DNA of 64,000 nucleotides from the NCBI RefSeq assembly GCF_040362915.1, contig NZ_AP029612.1, positions 2,666,001-2,730,000 of the forward strand, read 5' to 3'. Within the stretch, counting starts at the first letter, position 1. Each line of letters opens with the position of its first letter. The notes below the pieces were generated by a model. The model was not told the origin of the DNA. It did not search any database and saw only the letters and a program-made list of their open reading frames with translations. A program made the translations under genes and the position numbers. Shown in pieces: positions 18,870 to 27,669 of this stretch. This stretch comes from Sediminibacterium sp. KACHI17. Lineage in GTDB: Bacteria; Bacteroidota; Bacteroidia; Chitinophagales; Chitinophagaceae.

Positions 18870-20921
18870 TCAGTACTCCATTACAAAAGCACCTTGTTCA
18901 GGTACCGAATGGTGGCGCAAATGTAGGCTGTCTGCCTCTTTTTTCCACTTTCGGATTTTCCACAAAGCATTGTTTCCGTCAAATATGTATTGCCGGGCTT
19001 TGAAAACACGGTGTAAATCACTCATATTCAAAAAAGAACCTTTTTGTATCACGACAATATCAACCGGGAAAGATCCATGACCTGGCACTTCACCTGTAAA
19101 GACCCAATGATGCCCCTTCATTGAAACAACCGGATATTGTTTGGTTGATACTGTTCCATGAGATTGCACAAAACCAAGTTTGGTTCGAGCACTTGAGAGA
19201 AATCTTGCTGCTTGGTCCGTATTGCCGCTGACCCATGAAAAATAATGCCCACTGCTGCCGATGTCGGTCACCGTTTGTGCACCCATTTGATACACAGCCA
19301 GCCGAACGGTATCCCGGATATTAATTTGACGATAGCTATGAAAAGCCACGATCACAATAGCGCTACACATCGCGATCATCGTCCATTGGGACCTCTTATA
19401 CACAATTCTACAACCGATGGCTGCTACTATGATATAATACAGTAAGACTTGAATCAAATGAAGATCGATATGGTTTGTGACTGCAAAGTCTAGTTGGTCA
19501 AAAATGCGAATACATTGATTCATGATCGCTAATATTTTTTGAATCACTAAACCTGAAAGTCTTGCTATATCATGTAATGGAGAGATGAGTAATAGAAAAA
19601 TACAGCCATACATCACCAAACCAGATAAAGGCACGATGAGTAAGTTGGTGAGGAGGAAAAGATTGGGAAATTGATGAAAGTGATATACAATAACCGGGGT
19701 TGTTAGTACCTGAGCGCTGAGAGTGACAGCGGTCAATTGCCATAGATAACGAATCGGACGAAATGAGATGTATACCGATCTGTAAAGCGGACCTGATATC
19801 CAAACAATACTCAATACTGCCAGATAGGATAACTGAAATCCGATATCCCATAAATAAAATGGATTGATGACAAGCAATAAAAAAGCAGAAACAGCAAGTG
19901 TGTTATAGGTATTGTTCTTACGCAGTAATAATTCACCCAATATCATGAGAGAAAATATGACCGCAGCTCTTAATACTGATGGACCTGCACCTGTTAAACC
20001 TGTGAACACCCAAATGAACAGTAATATCAATATTGCTCTGATCCATCTGGAAATCAGATTGCGTTGGAGGAATTTTGTGAGTAGTAGGAGAAAGCCATAG
20101 ATCAATCCTAAATGCATACCGCTGACCGCAATCACATGTACTACACCGGTATTACTATAGGCTTGTAAAAGATCATCTTCCAGATCATATTTATAACCAA
20201 TCACCAACGCCTCTGCAATCGCTTTTTCTTGTTGTCCTGGGATGTATTTGTGAAAAACAGTTCTGACATATTCTTGTGCTCGGATCAGTAGGTTCCTTGT
20301 ATCAGTCACTCTTTTGATCACATAAAAATCTTTTTCTTCAAGGTACAAGCTGTGATAGATACCTTGTCTGGCACAATGTGCGGCATAATCAAAGCTTCCG
20401 GGATTTTGTATTCGATTGATAGGTTGCAACGATTTGCGAGTAATGATCCACTGGTCTTTCTCTAATCCCTTTAGCTGTTTATGGATGTATAACCAAATTT
20501 TGCCAGAAGCTTTCTGCCACACTTGGTTATCCTGAATAGCGAGTACCGTAGCTTCGATCTTCCATGTTTTATCTCTTTCGATCGGCTGACTTGTAAACTG
20601 CAATACAAGCGCTTGTTTTTTGATGTTGTATTGACCTATCCAATCTTTTTGATAACGAATATTTCTTTCTCTGGTAAGAATAGAGCCTAAGCAAAATAAA
20701 CAGGTGTATAAAAGTGTTGCTGTCAGTCTTCGAAAGCGAAATTTCAATCTTATACTAGTGAATGTATGAAGGAGAAGCAGTAGTAGCGAGATAAGAAGAA
20801 TAACCAGTGGCAGAACGAATGTATGCGGGAAGTAGTATTGGATCAGAATGCCCGCTATAAAAGGAGGCAGTATCCGAACGAAGGGAACTTTTCTGAAAAA
20901 AGGAATAGAGGAAACACGCAT
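18870..20921 (-). CDS. comEC: ComEC/Rec2 DNA uptake channel
   Basis: ComEC forms the inner-membrane channel for natural transformation. The N-terminal DUF4131 region with membrane helices (1-200) is followed by the competence domain with the signature VIAVSGMHLGLIYGF near residues 265-280. Many more helices follow, then a soluble C-terminal part (about 540-683). The C-terminus is shorter than forms with a complete metallo-beta-lactamase domain. With comF in the window, competence is plausible. Confidence 0.9.
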   Translation of the reverse strand: MRVSSIPFFRKVPFVRILPPFIAGILIQYYFPHTFVLPLVILLISLLLLLLHTFTSIRLKFRFRRLTATLLYTCLFCLGSILTRERNIRYQKDWIGQYNIKKQALVLQFTSQPIERDKTWKIEATVLAIQDNQVWQKASGKIWLYIHKQLKGLEKDQWIITRKSLQPINRIQNPGSFDYAAHCARQGIYHSLYLEEKDFYVIKRVTDTRNLLIRAQEYVRTVFHKYIPGQQEKAIAEALVIGYKYDLEDDLLQAYSNTGVVHVIAVSGMHLGLIYGFLLLLTKFLQRNLISRWIRAILILLFIWVFTGLTGAGPSVLRAAVIFSLMILGELLLRKNNTYNTLAVSAFLLLVINPFYLWDIGFQLSYLAVLSIVWISGPLYRSVYISFRPIRYLWQLTAVTLSAQVLTTPVIVYHFHQFPNLFLLTNLLIVPLSGLVMYGCIFLLLISPLHDIARLSGLVIQKILAIMNQCIRIFDQLDFAVTNHIDLHLIQVLLYYIIVAAIGCRIVYKRSQWTMIAMCSAIVIVAFHSYRQINIRDTVRLAVYQMGAQTVTDIGSSGHYFSWVSGNTDQAARFLSSARTKLGFVQSHGTVSTKQYPVVSMKGHHWVFTGEVPGHGSFPVDIVVIQKGSFLNMSDLHRVFKARQYIFDGNNALWKIRKWKKEADSLHLRHHSVPEQGAFVMEY

Positions 20922-20936
20922 GTTTAAACCTACATG

Positions 20937-20963
20937 AAAAGACCGCGTCGTGAAACGCGGTCT
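20937..20963 (-). terminator. Terminator after carB C-half gene
   Basis: AGACCGCGT (20940-20948) pairs with ACGCGGTCT (20955-20963) around a 6-nt loop. On the minus strand the stem is followed by TTTT, 37 bp past the carB stop. Confidence 0.75.
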
Positions 20964-20999
20964 GTCTATTCAAGTAAGAATACTACGTGTTTATACTTG

Positions 21000-22196
21000 T
21001 TATTTTGAAAGATTCATACTTCTTTCCTTGTACAAGGTTCTGAAGTAAGGATCTCTCAGATCTTTGATGAAACGAATGGCTTCACCGGTACTTTTCATTT
21101 CAGGTCCCAGTTCTTTGTTGACACCGGGGAATTTTTCAAAACTGAAAACAGGTTCTTTGATCGCATACCCTTCCAGTTTTTTCTCCATGGTGAAATCGGT
21201 GAGTTTATTCGCACCTAACATTACTTTGGTAGCAATATTCAAGTAAGGGATCTGATATGCTTTTGCGATGAATGGAGTGGTACGAGAAGCTCTTGGATTG
21301 GCTTCGATCACATACACTTTACCATCTTTGATCGCAAATTGAATATTGATCAATCCTTTGATATTGAGAGCTCTCGCAATTTTTTCACTGTAATATTCCA
21401 TCGTCTCAACAACCAATGGTGTAAGATTGAAAGCAGGTAGCACGGCATTACTATCGCCGCTATGGATACCAGCCGGTTCAATATGTTCCATCACACCCAT
21501 GATATGGAAATTCTCTCCATCAAAAATGGCGTCTACTTCTGCTTCCTGACAACGATCTAAGAAATGATCGATCAGGATGGTGTTACCGGGAATATGTTTC
21601 AATAAGCTAATTACAGCTTTCTCTACCTCTTCATCATTGATCACAATACGCATTCTTTGTCCGCCCAATACATAGCTTGGACGTACCAGAACGGGATACC
21701 CAACTTTATTCGCCACTTCAATAGCTTCTTCAGCAGTGTAAGCGGTACCATATTCAGGATAAGGAATATTGAGTTCTTTTAAGAGATCACTGAATCTACC
21801 ACGGTCTTCGGCGATATCCATGCTGTCGAATGATGTACCGATGATGCGGATACCTTTCTGGTGTAAACGCTTCGCCAGTTTGAGAGCTGTTTGTCCGCCC
21901 AACTGAACGATCACACCATAAGGCTGTTCCAGTTCAATGATTTCCCACAGGTGCTCCCAGAAAACCGGTTCGAAATACAGCTTATCGGCCATATCGAAAT
22001 CTGTGGAGACTGTTTCGGGGTTACAGTTCACCATAATGGCTTCGTAACCACATTCTTTAATGGCCAAAAGACCATGTACACAACAATAATCAAATTCAAT
22101 ACCTTGTCCGATACGGTTAGGTCCACTGCCTAAAACAATGATCTTTTTTTTACCGGAAGGAATTGATTCGTTGGATGATAAGGTAGGATGGCTCAT
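21000..22196 (-). CDS. carB: Carbamoyl-phosphate synthase large subunit, C-terminal half only
   Basis: The protein matches the second ATP-grasp half of CarB, which phosphorylates carbamate. KIIVLGSGPNRIGQGIEFDY near residues 20-39 and MVNCNPETVSTDFD match the region starting around residue 555 of the 1073-residue E. coli enzyme. It ends near the position of residue 935, so the allosteric MGS-like domain is absent. The ATG at 22196 gives 398 aa. No N-terminal half lies next to it; the upstream gene is an unrelated 72-aa protein. Split large subunits are known in some bacteria and archaea, so a second gene elsewhere would be needed. Confidence 0.85.
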   Translation of the reverse strand: MSHPTLSSNESIPSGKKKIIVLGSGPNRIGQGIEFDYCCVHGLLAIKECGYEAIMVNCNPETVSTDFDMADKLYFEPVFWEHLWEIIELEQPYGVIVQLGGQTALKLAKRLHQKGIRIIGTSFDSMDIAEDRGRFSDLLKELNIPYPEYGTAYTAEEAIEVANKVGYPVLVRPSYVLGGQRMRIVINDEEVEKAVISLLKHIPGNTILIDHFLDRCQEAEVDAIFDGENFHIMGVMEHIEPAGIHSGDSNAVLPAFNLTPLVVETMEYYSEKIARALNIKGLINIQFAIKDGKVYVIEANPRASRTTPFIAKAYQIPYLNIATKVMLGANKLTDFTMEKKLEGYAIKEPVFSFEKFPGVNKELGPEMKSTGEAIRFIKDLRDPYFRTLYKERSMNLSK

Positions 22197-22284
22197 TTGC
22201 GACAAATTGCGCAAAAATAAGGGGTTGAAAGAATTTACCGTCGTTATTTTTCGAATAATCGCAGAATAGTTGGAAATGATGTGA

Positions 22285-22503
22285 TCAATCGGTCAGTTCT
22301 TCACATCGTAAACCGGCGTTTTGAAGGGTGTTTTCAATGATCCGGGGCGATAAAGTCGTATCTGCTTCTATTCTCAAAATATTGTCAATATCATGCATAT
22401 CTACGTTCCACCGATGTATGCCCCTAATGGGATGCAATAATTGCCCTGCATGAAGGAGCTGGCTTTGATCTTCCAGGTTGGTTTTAAAAACAAGAACTTG
22501 CAT
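22285..22503 (-). CDS. Small protein, possibly HMA-like fold
   Basis: A 72-aa protein of unknown function. The pattern of a short strand MQVLVFKTN, a helix, IRGIHRWNVDMHD, a strand with ILRIEAD and a final helix resembles heavy-metal-associated (ferredoxin-like) domains, but no CxxC motif is present. It lies between carB and a sigma-factor pair on the same strand. Confidence 0.6.
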   Translation of the reverse strand: MQVLVFKTNLEDQSQLLHAGQLLHPIRGIHRWNVDMHDIDNILRIEADTTLSPRIIENTLQNAGLRCEELTD

Positions 22504-22538
22504 GCTTACAGTTGTTAGGTTATGGTCGTATATCTGTT

Positions 22539-22886
22539 TTAGGCATCTGGTTCGACACTATTTCGCTTCCACATGTTGCATCGGTTGCGCCATTCCTCTT
22601 TTATTTTTTCTCTTTCTTCCGGACTCAATCCTTCCAATTTGGCTTCCATCTTTTCTTTCCAGCGTTTTTTGTAATCGCCACCCTTACCACGAAAGCCGCC
22701 AAACAATATTTTACTTAATACGAGTAAACCCAATGCCTGCCAGTAGGTAACGGTGGAAACGGATACGACTTCAGCCAGTACGCCATTCCACAATAACATT
22801 ACCACCCAGGTGAGTAAGGCTATTCCTGCGATGGCAAGGATGCTAAACCCTACTATTTTTTTGATCCAAAATTTCTTATTCATCAT
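22539..22886 (-). CDS. Small two-helix membrane protein next to a sigma factor
   Basis: A 115-aa protein with two hydrophobic segments (about residues 10-35 and 42-62) and a charged, helical cytoplasmic tail (KKRWKEKMEAKLEGLSPEEREK). It starts 7 bp after the sigma factor gene on the same strand. The pairing suggests a membrane-bound modulator of that sigma factor, but no anti-sigma domain is recognisable. Confidence 0.72.
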   Translation of the reverse strand: MMNKKFWIKKIVGFSILAIAGIALLTWVVMLLWNGVLAEVVSVSTVTYWQALGLLVLSKILFGGFRGKGGDYKKRWKEKMEAKLEGLSPEEREKIKEEWRNRCNMWKRNSVEPDA

Positions 22887-22893
22887 GTTCTGT

Positions 22894-23472
22894 TTATGAG
22901 TGGTTCAATAATTCATTTTTCAAACTGCCTAGTCGTTCACGCAGATGCAGTACTGCATAACGTTTTCGGCTGATCAGGGTATTGATGGTATCACCCGTTT
23001 GTTCCGCAATTTCTTTAAAAGGAATGCCTTCAATTTCATTCAATACAAAAGCATCTCTCTGCGGAGCAGGTAATTCATTCAAGGCTGTGTATAGGGCATC
23101 CCAAAATAAAGAACGCATGTATTCTGATTCGGGGTTGTTCTTATCATCAAAGAAAAGATCTGACCATTCAAATCCTTCATCATCATTGGATACATAGAGG
23201 TCTTCTAATAATTCAGGCTTTTTCTTCCTTTGTTTATCGGTGATCTTATTCCGGGTAACCGTGAACAGCCAACTGGTCAGTTGTTCAATAGGGGTGGTAT
23301 TCCCAATGAATTGATAGAAGACATCCTGGAGAATATCTTCCGCATCGGCCTCACTGCTCACCCGTTTACGGATAAACCCCATCAATCGCTTACTGTAGGT
23401 ATTGATGACCTCGGTGATATGCTTGCCGCGCGAGTCGCTCATGTTAGCCGGTAGTTGCCATGCCTGATCCAT
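22894..23472 (-). CDS. RNA polymerase sigma-70 family factor (ECF type)
   Basis: A 192-aa sigma factor with region 2 at about residues 20-85 (EADAEDILQDVFYQFI, then SWLFTVTRNKITDKQRKK) and region 4 at about 130-185 (LPAPQRDAFVLNEIEGIPFKEIAEQ). It forms a two-gene unit with the following membrane protein. The promoters it reads cannot be deduced from this window. Confidence 0.9.
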   Translation of the reverse strand: MDQAWQLPANMSDSRGKHITEVINTYSKRLMGFIRKRVSSEADAEDILQDVFYQFIGNTTPIEQLTSWLFTVTRNKITDKQRKKKPELLEDLYVSNDDEGFEWSDLFFDDKNNPESEYMRSLFWDALYTALNELPAPQRDAFVLNEIEGIPFKEIAEQTGDTINTLISRKRYAVLHLRERLGSLKNELLNHS

Positions 23473-23591
23473 ACAAATGGGTAGACGGGCGAGGGTTGAA
23501 TATATTGTAAGGGTTCTTTTTTTATTTATTAGTAGGATCGGTTTACTATTTATTTCAAGTGTTGATCAAATTAATAAGCCCGCAAACCAAT

Positions 23592-23599
23592 TAGCTTTG
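23592..23599 (+). promoter_or_regulatory. Candidate -7 box of the DUF72 gene
   Basis: TAGCTTTG matches the Bacteroidota TAnnTTTG -7 consensus and lies 17 bp before the ATG. Confidence 0.45.
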
Positions 23600-23615
23600 T
23601 ATAAAATTCATTGCC

Positions 23616-24524
23616 ATGGAATTTGGCCGCGTACCCGAATCGGAATTGAATACGATCGATTTTACACTATCTGCCGAGCCTGCATTCAATCAATATGTAT
23701 TGAAAGGTAAGCAACAAAAACATCCTAAAGTATACTTAGGCTGTGCTAAATGGGGACGTACCGAATGGATAGGAAAGATCTATCCACCCAAAACCAAGGA
23801 AAAAGATTTTCTGGAGCATTATGTAAAACATTACAATAGCATCGAGCTGAATGCCACCCATTACAAAGTGTATGGAGCAACAGGTATTGAAAAATGGGCA
23901 GCCAAGGCTGAAGGAAAGGATTTTAAATTTTGTCCGAAAATGTACCAGGGCGTTACCCATCGTGGAAATCTGAAAGGCAAAGATTTTATTACTACTGAAT
24001 TTTTACGCGGCATCATTGCTTTCAAAGAACACCTAGGTCCGGTGTTTGTACAGGTGAGTGATAGTTTTTCTCCAAAACGAAAAGAAGAGTTGTACGATTT
24101 TCTCCGATCACTACCTACTGATATGCAATTCTTCATGGAAGTGCGTCATCCCGATTGGTTTACAAAACCGGATATCAGCGAAGAATTATTTGCGAAACTC
24201 AAAGAAATGAATATCGGTGCTGTGATCACAGATACCAGTGGTAGAAGAGATTGCGCACACATGCACCTGACCGTTCCCAAAACTTTTATTCGTTATGTGG
24301 GTAATAGTTTGCATTCGACTGATTACACCCGAGTAGATGCATGGATCGATCGAATGCGCTACTGGATTGAGCAAGGCATTGAAGAGATCTATTTCTTTAT
24401 GCATATGCATGATGAAGCGTTTTCTCCTGAGCTTACAGTGTATATGGTAGATAAGCTCAATGCCACCTGTGGGCTTGACCTGCAAAAGCCGGTATTTGTG
24501 CAGCAGCAGCAGTCCTTGTTCTGA
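23616..24524 (+). CDS. DUF72 (YecE-like) protein
   Basis: A 302-aa protein of the widespread DUF72 family, a TIM-barrel-like fold without an assigned reaction. Family motifs visible are YLGCAKWGRTEWIGKIYP near residue 40, the HYNSIELNATHY segment, and FMEVRHPDWF near 180. It is divergent from the sigma factor gene and followed by a lipoprotein gene. Confidence 0.86.
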   Translation: MEFGRVPESELNTIDFTLSAEPAFNQYVLKGKQQKHPKVYLGCAKWGRTEWIGKIYPPKTKEKDFLEHYVKHYNSIELNATHYKVYGATGIEKWAAKAEGKDFKFCPKMYQGVTHRGNLKGKDFITTEFLRGIIAFKEHLGPVFVQVSDSFSPKRKEELYDFLRSLPTDMQFFMEVRHPDWFTKPDISEELFAKLKEMNIGAVITDTSGRRDCAHMHLTVPKTFIRYVGNSLHSTDYTRVDAWIDRMRYWIEQGIEEIYFFMHMHDEAFSPELTVYMVDKLNATCGLDLQKPVFVQQQQSLF

Positions 24525-24590
24525 AGTGCGACATGACCAATATCATTCTTTCAATAGATCGATCGCTATACCTTTCCTAAAAGCTGATCT

Positions 24591-25151
24591 ATGAAACAAC
24601 TAATAGTGCTAGTCTTCACTGTGTTGATTTTTACGCAGTGTTCTACGACTCGTGTATTTAATACAGATGCTGCCACTGATGCTACACCTGCATCCTACAA
24701 AACGTATGGATTTTATGAATTTACCGCTGCAGGTGATACCAATAGCGCCACGTTTCAATTACGAGTTGAAATTTTGAAGAATGTCATCAAAGCAGAAATG
24801 AATGCGAGGGGGTATCAGTTTGTACCTACTCGTCCGGATCTACTCATCAATATTGGTATACTGGTCAAACAACAGATTCAAACCCGTCAAACGAATTGGC
24901 AAAATGATGGTCGGTTTACGTACATGGGACAACGGAATTACACATGGAAAAGTGAAGAGATAGAAGTAGGCCGCTATAAAGAAGGCACATTGACATTGCA
25001 TATTGTAGAAACAGCCAGAAATAAAATGATCTGGCAAGGATCGATGTCAGGAATAGTTCCCGAAAAACCGGATACAAAAAACAATACAGCCGGGAAGGCA
25101 ATGAAGAAGTTATTTGAGAAGTATCCATTTAGGGCTGGGGTTGGTATATAG
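24591..25151 (+). CDS. DUF4136 lipoprotein
   Basis: A 186-aa predicted lipoprotein. The signal peptide MKQLIVLVFTVLIF ends in the lipobox FTQC. The remainder matches the DUF4136 pattern (YKTYGFYEF near residue 41 and RPDLLINIGI near 85). The function is unknown. The stop codon lies at the first base pairs of a heptamer hairpin element. Confidence 0.82.
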   Translation: MKQLIVLVFTVLIFTQCSTTRVFNTDAATDATPASYKTYGFYEFTAAGDTNSATFQLRVEILKNVIKAEMNARGYQFVPTRPDLLINIGILVKQQIQTRQTNWQNDGRFTYMGQRNYTWKSEEIEVGRYKEGTLTLHIVETARNKMIWQGSMSGIVPEKPDTKNNTAGKAMKKLFEKYPFRAGVGI

Positions 25152-25228
25152 TTTATGGTTGATGGTCCATAGTCCATGGTAGAAAAAATGCCTGCTTAAC
25201 TATAGACTATGGGCCATCGACCATGGAC
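25146..25228. repeat. Heptamer-unit hairpin element, CATGGAC family
   Basis: Arms at about 25146-25182 and 25200-25228 consist of 7-bp units such as GATGGTC, CATAGTC and complements CCATGGA, CTATAGA. It fills the gap between the convergent DUF4136 and umuC genes, ending 3 bp before the umuC stop. Confidence 0.82.
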
Positions 25229-25231
25229 TCC

Positions 25232-26512
25232 TCACTCCACTTCACACAACTCCTCCCATCTCGTTGTATAACGTGGACTGCGTAATTCTTGGCGCATTTT
25301 CCAGTTGCGGGTGGTGCCGGAGGATGCGAACTTGAGTATATCATCACGCATGGCAAAGTTGACATTGTCCATCATGTCCATCAACAGTCGATTGTGATTT
25401 TGTGATGGTGTTTTGAAGAGATTACCTTGAACAGAATCATCCGGTACAATTCCACTTAAGATCACACCGGCTTTTTTATAGAGTTGTCCTTCTTCATACA
25501 ATTGTTCTACCAGTTCCATCGCGGGCTTGATCAGTTCTTGTGTAAAAGAAGTAGCAATAGGTAAAATCGTATACCTGCTGAGGGTAGGTCCATGTTTGAA
25601 ATAAGGTTCAGTAGAAGGTTGTTTGGGAACCACAAACACACTGATGGTATTAGCTGCAGAGTATTGTCGGCGTAGTTTTTCAGCAGCACGAGATGTATAA
25701 GTAGCCACCGCTTCTTTGATGTCTTTCAAAGCAGATACCGGAGCGCCAAACATTCGGGTAGTGGCAATCATTTTTTTCTTGATCCTTTCATCTTCCATCT
25801 CTCTGCTGATCAGTCCTTTCAATTCTCTCACCAAACGCACACCTGTAACGCCCCCCAATTGTTTACCGGCCCAGTTGATATCCTTGATACTAAGGTCATA
25901 GGCTGTTGCAATATTCATGCGCTGAAGTTTTACGGCATACTGATATCCCACCCCCCAAACATCTTCTATCGGTGTTTTTTTCAATGCCTGTTCAATTTTA
26001 CGCGGTGTATCTAACACGAGTACACAATTGGTGACAGCTTTGTTTTTTTTCGCAAGCCGGTTGGCTACTTTACTCAATACTTTGGTAGGTGCTACACCGA
26101 TAGATACAGCAATGCCTGTCCACATTTCTACGGTTTCTCTTAACTGTATCGTGAATGCTGTTAAGTTTTCCGGTGCAATATGATCGAGGTTGAGAAAAGC
26201 TTCATCCACTGAATACACTTCCACACAACCGGGTGGTAATGACATACGTAATGTTTCCATGACACGCCAACTTAGATCGCCATACAAGTTGTAATTGGAA
26301 GAAAAAGTAGCCACACCATATTTTTCGATCAGTGGTTTGGCTTTGAAATAAGGTCCGGCCATTTCTACGCCCAATTGTTTGGCTTCATCGCTGCGTGAAA
26401 TGATACAACCGTCATTATTGCTCAATACAACTACAGGGCGATTTTTCAGCTCAGGTCTGAATAATCGCTCGCAGGAGCAGTAAAAACTATTACAGTCGAC
26501 TATTGCCTTCAT
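25232..26512 (-). CDS. umuC: Y-family DNA polymerase, UmuC type
   Basis: UmuC is the catalytic subunit of a translesion polymerase. The N-terminal palm begins MKAIVDCNSFYCSCERLF, with the catalytic acidic pair in YSVDEAFLNL near residue 100. The steric and thumb regions and a C-terminal DUF4113-like tail follow. The ATG at 26512 gives 426 aa, the normal family length. An upstream in-frame extension to 26566 overlaps umuD and lacks conserved sequence. Cotranscribed with umuD, 17 bp apart. Confidence 0.93.
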   Translation of the reverse strand: MKAIVDCNSFYCSCERLFRPELKNRPVVVLSNNDGCIISRSDEAKQLGVEMAGPYFKAKPLIEKYGVATFSSNYNLYGDLSWRVMETLRMSLPPGCVEVYSVDEAFLNLDHIAPENLTAFTIQLRETVEMWTGIAVSIGVAPTKVLSKVANRLAKKNKAVTNCVLVLDTPRKIEQALKKTPIEDVWGVGYQYAVKLQRMNIATAYDLSIKDINWAGKQLGGVTGVRLVRELKGLISREMEDERIKKKMIATTRMFGAPVSALKDIKEAVATYTSRAAEKLRRQYSAANTISVFVVPKQPSTEPYFKHGPTLSRYTILPIATSFTQELIKPAMELVEQLYEEGQLYKKAGVILSGIVPDDSVQGNLFKTPSQNHNRLLMDMMDNVNFAMRDDILKFASSGTTRNWKMRQELRSPRYTTRWEELCEVE

Positions 26513-26529
26513 ATCCGTGGAGGGGGTGA

Positions 26530-26961
26530 TTATATCGAATGAATGCTGTACGTCACGACTCCCCATACCGCAAAACTTCCATACGGATCCAGTTCAATAT
26601 CACCGAACTTTTTGTTTTCGGCGAGTAATCTTTTTTTATTGAACGCATCCTGAAATCTTCTGACCAATAATTCGCCATTCAGAATCGCAACGATGATACG
26701 CCCATTGGCATTACGAATACTTCTGTCGACGATCAGGATATCCCCCGGATAAATACCGGCACCTGTCATGGCTTCGCTGTTCATCCGGAAAAAAAAAGTG
26801 GCCGGTTTGTTGCGGATGAGTTGCTCATTGAGGTCAATACCTCTTTCCATATAATCATCTGCAGCGGCACCAAAACCGGTGGCGTTGGCAGTAGGAACTT
26901 CCCACTGACTGTATTGTTTGGAGCCTTTGTAGGCGGCTCCGTACCACTGTTCCCCATCCAT
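26530..26961 (-). CDS. umuD: UmuD-like S24 peptidase homologue with both catalytic residues replaced
   Basis: UmuD is the accessory subunit of Pol V and normally cleaves itself with a Ser-Lys dyad. This 143-aa protein aligns over its length with UmuD: the cleavage region TGFGAAADDY (28-37), the IDLNEQLI segment, and GDILIVDR. However, the residue at the catalytic Ser position is Ala64 (NSEAM instead of GDSM), and the Lys position is Arg101 (GELLVRRF instead of GEFTVKKL). Self-cleavage is therefore doubtful. It may act uncleaved or be cleaved in another way. It heads the operon with umuC. Confidence 0.88.
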   Translation of the reverse strand: MDGEQWYGAAYKGSKQYSQWEVPTANATGFGAAADDYMERGIDLNEQLIRNKPATFFFRMNSEAMTGAGIYPGDILIVDRSIRNANGRIIVAILNGELLVRRFQDAFNKKRLLAENKKFGDIELDPYGSFAVWGVVTYSIHSI

Positions 26962-26976
26962 ATAAATAAATTTTGT

Positions 26977-27009
26977 TTAGCTAAATATTTTAGTAAATTT
27001 ATGCTAAAA
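26977..27009. promoter_or_regulatory. Candidate operator between umuD and the 2H genes
   Basis: The palindrome TTTAGCTAAA (26977-26986) is followed by the inverted repeat TTTTAG-N10-CTAAAA (26988-27009). It occupies the 73-bp divergent intergenic region and is a natural site for coordinate control of both transcripts. The binding factor is unknown. Confidence 0.5.
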
Positions 27010-27034
27010 TAATTGACACGATAAAATTTTGTTT

Positions 27035-27628
27035 ATGGAAATACACACTGTAATCAGCGAAAGGTGGACAGCTACGGCAGGCACTTTATTGAATAGCTAT
27101 CAACTGATGGCGTATCCCGATGCAATGACCGGTGCAGGCATCCATGCAGAGCAACAGTATTTGGTAAGAAGATACCAAACCGTTCTGCCACCACAACCTA
27201 CCGGCATTATGGTAGCACAGTTTATGGCAAGAGAAGAAATGGAATCTACCCTTATCCGATGGATGCATCGCATCATTAGTGCACAACAAAGCTTTAGGGT
27301 CAGTATGTCTGGTTTTGGGGCTTTATCATCCGGACAGATCTACCTGCGTGTACAGGAGCAAGAGCCCTTTCAGGAACTGGCTACTGCATTGCAAGTGGTA
27401 GATCAGTATGTAAGAAGTTATGATTGTCCACCTGTTAAAAGATATACGCATCCTTATTTACCCTTAACAGGAAAAGTGTCTGATCATTTGTTTGGTGCAT
27501 TGGAAGCGGAATATGCTTCGCGAAAAACGGATCTTTCTTTTGAAGTAAAAGAACTCTTACTGGTCAGACGCAATCATGAACAAGAAACGGGCAGGCAGAT
27601 CAACGTATTCCGCTTACAGCCCGCTTAA
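27035..27628 (+). CDS. 2H phosphoesterase-like protein without HxT motifs
   Basis: A 197-aa protein that parallels the next gene in layout: an N-terminal segment, a central FRVSMSGFGAL block that corresponds to FLVELSDFGSF in its neighbour, and a C-terminal FEVKELLLVRR block. Both HxT catalytic motifs of 2'-5' RNA ligase-like enzymes are missing: TGIMVA and HPYLPLT lie at their positions. It is probably a non-catalytic paralogue. The start is ATG 27035, not the upstream TTG. Residues 30-36 (AMTGAGI) are identical to UmuD residues 64-70. Confidence 0.7.
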   Translation: MEIHTVISERWTATAGTLLNSYQLMAYPDAMTGAGIHAEQQYLVRRYQTVLPPQPTGIMVAQFMAREEMESTLIRWMHRIISAQQSFRVSMSGFGALSSGQIYLRVQEQEPFQELATALQVVDQYVRSYDCPPVKRYTHPYLPLTGKVSDHLFGALEAEYASRKTDLSFEVKELLLVRRNHEQETGRQINVFRLQPA

Positions 27629-27635
27629 TAATCAT

Positions 27636-27668
27636 TCTTGAATCTCGAAGCTTGAAACTTGCATCTTC
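27636..27668. repeat. Single-arm heptamer array between the two 2H genes
   Basis: Four 7-bp units of the type TCTTGAA, TCTCGAA, GCTTGAA and ACTTGCA, plus a partial fifth. The array ends directly before the ATG of the second 2H gene. No inverted second arm is present nearby. Confidence 0.65.
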
Positions 27669-27669
27669 T

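Noticed and set aside
25146..25228. Terminal inverted repeats of an insertion sequence
   Set aside because: No transposase gene lies between or near the arms; the same layout recurs at unrelated sites with different units.
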